From the NCBI GenBank assembly GCA_036023115.1, contig JAYKKT010000080.1:7825501-7889500 (forward strand): a stretch of 64,000 bases of DNA, in the 5' to 3' direction. Position 1 is the first letter of the stretch. Each line of letters begins with the position of its first letter. This document shows positions 59,250-64,000 of this stretch, in pieces. The translations under genes and the position numbers were made by a program. A model generated the notes under the pieces. It searched no databases and was not told the DNA's origin. It saw only the letters and a program-made list of their open reading frames with translations. The DNA is from Brasenia schreberi (taxonomy: Eukaryota; Streptophyta; Magnoliopsida; Nymphaeales; Cabombaceae).

Positions 59250-60419
59250 TATGTCGATAGAAAGAGAACTTTGGGAAAGCGAAAATTTACAGCAGCCGAC
59301 TCGGAGGGCCGTGAGAAATTTGCTGAAAACAAACCAAATGGAGAAGTGGCAAAAGTTAAGCCCCAGGAGATGGTAGATACTTTAGAAAGAAAATCAACCT
59401 TCATCTGCAGAAATTGTTGCTCATGAGAGGCAGCATCCTAAAGAAATGCATCATCCACCTGTGAATCCTGCCATGGCTACGATACCTCGTGAACATTTCA
59501 ATCGCTGATCCTGCTAGAGTCTGGCATCAGGAGCCCTCGTCAGCACTTATGGGTGCTAATATTGGGGCACCTTCTTCCATTGGGCAAGTTGTTAATCAAA
59601 TTCCTCCCATGTTCGGCCATAGAATGCCTCCTCAAGACCAACACCCTCGACCTCTGACTGGGATGGCAAATCCTTAGCCCAGTCATGTCCATTTCAATCA
59701 AGTGGCAGCCGATCCTACTAGGGGCTGGTACCAGGGACCACCCCCGGCACCAACCGGGCCTACTCTTGGGCCATCATCTTCGATGAACCTAGTTGGTCAT
59801 GCTTCAACAATGTTAAATTATGATGCTGCCGCTGTGCATGGAATGCCTCCTGCAGAACAGAAACCTCCACCTCCGACAATGCAGATGACAAATCCTGCTG
59901 GCGCAATGCTACCAAATGGCCATTTCGATCAAGCGGCAGCTGATCCTTCTAGAGGTTGGCATCTTCGACAGCTACCAGCAATTATGGGGACTGGAGTCGG
60001 GCACGTAGGCATGCATCTTCCGGCAATGATGAATGGTGCTGCTGCTGGACCTGTAATGCGTTCTGCACAACAGCATCCACTGCCTCCAACAACACCGATG
60101 CTAAATCCTGCTGCGGCACCTGCCTCTTGGCCATTTCAATCAAGCGGTGCCTAATCATGCTGGAGGTTTGTATCAGGGACCTCTGCCAGCACCAATGGAT
60201 GCCGCCACCCTTGGGGCATCGTCTGCTCCCATTGGGCATGTTGGTGGTGCTACTGGACCTGGAGTCAACTTGCTCGGACAAGCCCAGCTGGGAGGGCATC
60301 CTCTGGGACCAGGCCAAGGCCTTTTGCAGCCGCCTCTGGTGCCATACCCTGCCCATCCTATGTCAATGCCCAATGCTCCACCTTGGCAAAATATTCCTGG
60401 TCCCAACCGCTTTGTGTAG
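59250..60419 (+). pseudogene. Pro/Gly/Met-rich repeat protein, decayed
   Basis: The family was not recognised. The reading begins with a charged segment (DRKRTLGKRKFTAADSEGRE) and then four tandem repeats of about 70-75 residues, starting near 59497, 59708, 59935 and 60150. Each has the pattern ADP.RGW.QGP.PAP.G, a G..PSS.GHV stretch, MPP.EQ.P.P and NPA....HF.Q. It ends MSMPNAPPWQNIPGPNRFV and TAG at 60417-60419. Breaks: stops and a shift before 59489, an in-frame TAG near 59675 where other repeats continue from NPA, and a shift near 60150 between repeats 3 and 4. Repeats 2-3 remain open for 150 codons (59702-60154). Composition is high in Pro, Gly, Met and Ala, suggesting a disordered region. 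No intron is evident in about 1.2 kb, so it is either one long exon or a retrocopy. Confidence 0.65.
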
Positions 60420-61366
60420 CCTTGCATTAGCTAGTTATGACGGTTCTTCACAATAACATGTTTCTTGGTTCTTGGTCCTGGGAACTCTTCAACTTCTTTA
60501 CGCTGTTATGGCAGTATTTCAGAGCTAGCTTGTAGTGAGAGGTCGCCAGGAAGTGAGTGATCCAAAAGTTTCATGGATTTGGCATTTTCATTTGATCTTT
60601 GGAAGTGCCAAAGAAGTTGCCATAATTTGTCAAATCCAAGTCAATCTGTAAGTTGTTTGATTTTATCTCCACTTACAAGCATTCAGGTGCAATTTATTAA
60701 AAAGAAAGGGCCATGCTTGTGAAGAATAAGGAACGTCTTTCTTGTAGAACATATAAACAGCTCGATGAAGAAATATCAACTTAGGTCTCTTTTTCCATTA
60801 CACGAAGTTGGCCGTATGCAGTGGATCAGTGTTTGCTTGAACGGAATTTTTGCCGAACGATCCAAGGCATTGGTGGGCTGATGATGTTATAGTATGGTGT
60901 TTAGTTTTGAGATGATTGTTAGAGATTTGAACTGAAAGTATGCATTTAATGCATGATGGTTGTATTTTTATCTTTTTATGCTTAAACATATAATTTTGCA
61001 TAAATATTTCTATTATTAGATGTTTAAGATCAATGTGGAGATTTAAATTAGAATTATGATTATATTTTTATATATTATATTAAGTAATTTGAATCTCTAC
61101 CATAGATTTTTAAAGATCAAACGGTACTGGTGTTATGTAAGATTATGTATCGAAAGACATGTATGGCTCTCTCTTTCTATATATATATATATATATAAAG
61201 TGATAAATGTATACTATTTTTTGATACATAATCTTTCATAAACATTTATAGTCTGATTTTTTAGATCAATAATGTAGATTTGATTCAAATTTACACCTTG
61301 ATCTCAAAGATTTAGGTACAAATGTTTTAGTAAGATAGGGAAATTTAAAATTTATATATCTAGCTA

Positions 61367-61400
<34 letters not shown>

Positions 61401-62049
61401 TACAAGTTCATTTCTTTCCGCGACTAACCTTTGTTTCTTTACATTCGTGCATTCTTTACATACTTATACTAGTGTTTGCAAGTCATGTGCCCAAACATAG
61501 AATTCAGCCATGAATCCAAAAAGAATAACAATACCTGCTGAAATAATTTGGTTCCGTGACCAATAAAATTCAGTTCGGTTTTTGGTTTTCAGATTTCGAG
61601 ATAATTTGTTGATGCACTAACAAACATCTTCGTTGGTCTGCCGACCTTGACTTTTGAGATGATTTTGAAAATTATGTGTAACAATTTATAAAATGTTGAT
61701 GCCTAATCGCGTGGCTTTCATATGCCTACGGTTGGATTGAAATGGCAATAAGCCAAGATCTTCAATGCTATCATGAATGAAAATTATGTGTTCTACTTAT
61801 ATGCTGTCTTAAATTGGTGTTGTAAATGGCTTCTTGCCAGCAATTGCACTAAAGGCTGTGCAATCATGGTGTTTAATGGCCATCCTGCCATATATTATAC
61901 CATTGTTTTTAATTGGTAACAAATTGATGTAATAAATAGTGGTAAAACATGCATTGATGAAAGTATACACAAACAGTTCCAACGAGAGTTTAAAGGGTTC
62001 TTGAACTTAATTCTCCACCATACCTTTCAAGGAGATGGTAGTGTGGTTA
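60420..62049. other. 3' flank and intergenic, no gene recognised
   Basis: AT-rich. It holds (TA)n at 61168-61197 and (TC)n(TA)n at about 61370-61400. No coding sequence was supported. Confidence 0.5.
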
Positions 62050-62350
62050 GCCATGACCGGTTTGGAATCAGCATGCCAGTTGGACCGCACCACCCATGTA
62101 ACTGGCCCTGAACCGGGAACCCTTTGGTTCAGTTACGGTTCATGGTGTCCGGAAACTGGTCCGGAATCAGAACTGGTACCGATGGTTTCAAACCACCCTA
62201 CTGTTGCAATTGGTGGGTTGTTCAACTCCCAGAAGATGCATCACCCATGTAAAAAAAGGTGAAACAGTTTTGGGGCGGTTTCAAAATTGAAACCGGACCC
62301 GGGCAGTTCGACTCGGGCTCCAGGTAACTCGGAATCATTCATGTCTAAGT
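62050..62350. mobile_element. GGTTCC-rich hAT-like element
   Basis: The left end TTAGCCATGACCGGTTTGG and right end GAATCATTCATGTCTAA give inverted TTAG.CATGA termini around GGTTCAGTTACGG/GGAATCAGAACTGG-type repeats. No target duplication was recognised. Confidence 0.5.
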
Positions 62351-62486
62351 ATGGCTCTTATTACCACATAGATAAACAGTTCATGGGCTTAAAACACCTG
62401 CATTTTTTGCGATAATTCGTAGAATTCAAGAGCCAATTTAATACTACTTGGTTGGGTAGTGGACCAAAATCTCTCATACTGAGTAG

Positions 62487-62657
62487 AGACTTGAATGTAC
62501 TCAATATATGTGTATATACATATACAGACACATGTGTATATGTATGCATGTATATAGAGACTTGCATGTACTCAACACGTGCGCATGTATATATGTATGC
62601 ATGTATATAGAGACTTGCATGTACTCAACACGTGCGCATGTATATATATACATATAC

Positions 62658-62739
<82 letters not shown>

Positions 62740-62775
62740 GAGACTTGCATGTACTCAACATGTGTGCATGTATAT
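62487..62775. repeat. Minisatellite, four units of AGAGACTTGCATGTACTCAA
   Basis: Units start near 62487, 62556, 62609 and 62740. Each has AGAGACTTG(A/C)ATGTACTCAA, then ACACGTGCGCATG-like sequence and TATA/TGTATG linker. The last two units are separated by a long TA tract. Confidence 0.85.
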
Positions 62776-63060
62776 ATATATATATACATACATATATATA
62801 GATACATACATATATATATATATATACATACATATATATATATATACATACATATATATATATATATACATACATATATATATATATACATACATATATA
62901 TATACATATATATATATACATATATACATATATATACATATATACATACATATATGTATTATATATATATATATATATATATAATACATATATGTATGTA
63001 TATATGTATATATATGTATATATATACATATATGTATATATGTATATATATGTATATATG
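62640..63060. repeat. TA-rich satellite with perfect 104-bp palindrome
   Basis: Alternating TA, TATACATA and TATGTATA tracts. Positions 62920-63023 form an exact inverted repeat centred between 62971 and 62972; the outermost mismatch is 62919/63024. The open reading frames here are artefacts of the repeat. Confidence 0.95.
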
Positions 63061-64000
63061 ACCCGTTCTCCTGACCCACCCCCTTGCCATTCCTAAATAT
63101 GGCCCATGCGCTGCAGCCGGTGTGTAGCCAAGGACTGATGACCGCCTGTACGTAAAGAATTGGACATCTGAGGCATAGCTTATATAACTTGTCTGTAATT
63201 AACTGTGTGTGTAAGAGAAATAAAAATATTTTGTGAACGTGAAAGTGTGCCTCATCCCAAAAGAATTTATGAGTCACTGACTACATGCACCAAAATATAA
63301 CAATATAAGAAAAATAAGAGTGAACTATTTGAATCACAAGTAATCTTTTTTCCGTAACTTCAAATTGAATATGTAAGAAGATTTCATGAAAGCCCATCAT
63401 GGAGTGAGTTTCTTACATATCTTAAATTTCTTTTTTCAGATCCTGCCAAACATTGTGATATTATGTATTGACACATGAAAAATATGATAATGATAGAAAT
63501 GAAGATGTTTAAGAGGATGTATAACTACATAAACAAAGACAAAATCGTAATCGGTTAATTAGAAACGAAAGTTGTTATGTTAGGCGATTTAAGTAGAGAT
63601 GCTACTAGGGAAGTTTGGGTAAAAAGGTTTCACAGAGTGGGACAGATTTTAGGGCGAGGTGACTCAAAATCTCAAAAATTCTTTGGTCCACTATTGTATA
63701 TAAAAAAATACAAGTGATTTGTGAATATGAAATAAAGTGTGTCACTCAAAAAAGAATTCTTAGGTTTAGTTTTAAGTAAGGCTTCCCAAGTATGTATTGG
63801 AAGGAAACAATAAAAATGTGATCAAATTGTTTCATAAGTTAATGCTTCTGTCACACAAAGTAGAGTACAATAAGATGAATAATCTATCTAGTTGACTCCA
63901 CTTAGATGATTTTGGTTTTGTTTGGTATTTTTTTCATACTTATTTTTAATTAAGTATTAAGAAAAATGAGGTTTGGTAATTATATTAAAATCTGGTTTTA
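63061..64000. other. Intergenic, no gene recognised
   Basis: After a short GC-richer stretch (63061-63170) the DNA is AT-rich. Nothing could be supported on either strand. Confidence 0.5.

Noticed and set aside
62640..63060. CRISPR-like regular spacing of repeats.
   Set aside because: The units are TA/CA simple repeats without unique spacers; the rest of the window is plant nuclear DNA.
62501..63277. Long minus-strand open frame (258 codons) and several overlapping frames on both strands.
   Set aside because: It is made of Tyr/Ile/His codons from TA/CA simple repeats and a palindrome; no protein signature.

Overview
This window is nuclear DNA from a flowering plant. The evidence is spliced genes with GT-AG introns, plant-specific families (a USP-domain receptor-like kinase, an NDL protein, a plant serine acetyltransferase, a chloroplast thioredoxin), long AT-rich intergenic DNA, TA/GA microsatellites and RTE-type LINEs. 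The species cannot be read from the sequence. The high repeat load and long introns would suit an early-diverging angiosperm or other medium-to-large genome, but that is only an impression.

Layout. At 1-2267 lie the last three coding exons of an RGG-box RNA-binding protein (+), with an antisense RTE fragment in or beside its intron. At 3118-3561 is a 125-bp-arm inverted repeat. At 6196-11303 (-) is a nine-exon USP + kinase gene with one apparent 1-nt frameshift. At 16308-16643 (+) is the first exon of a chloroplast x-type thioredoxin, broken inside its WCGPC active site. From about 16.7 to 29.4 kb only repeats were seen. At 29488-30345 (-) is an intact single-exon serine acetyltransferase with a TATA box. 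At 37647-43081 (-) is a HAD phosphatase of the PECP1/PS2 group. Its first exon is split by a 2.9-kb RTE LINE and its last exon carries a 137-bp tandem duplication. At 45654-53371 (-) is an intact 11-exon NDL gene. At 59250-60419 (+) is a decayed gene for a Pro/Gly/Met-rich protein with four repeats. The window ends in TA-rich DNA with a perfect 104-bp palindrome.

Repeats. Three families explain most of the intergenic space. The first is an RTE LINE with (TTG)n 3' ends. The second is a short family of about 120 bp with tRNA-like A and B boxes (a candidate SINE), with some twenty copies or pieces. The third is a family of GGTTCCGG-rich elements beginning TAGACATG. One of its copies has a clear 8-bp target-site duplication, which points to non-autonomous hAT transposons.

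The genes do not form a pathway or cluster; they are ordinary single loci. The most interesting locus is the HAD phosphatase. Its remaining exons and splice sites are intact although the LINE inside exon 1 is badly decayed, and splice-like sites flank the LINE in a compatible reading frame. It may therefore be a retrotransposon turned into an intron. All splice models here come from reading the sequence and family knowledge; no alignment or expression data were available.
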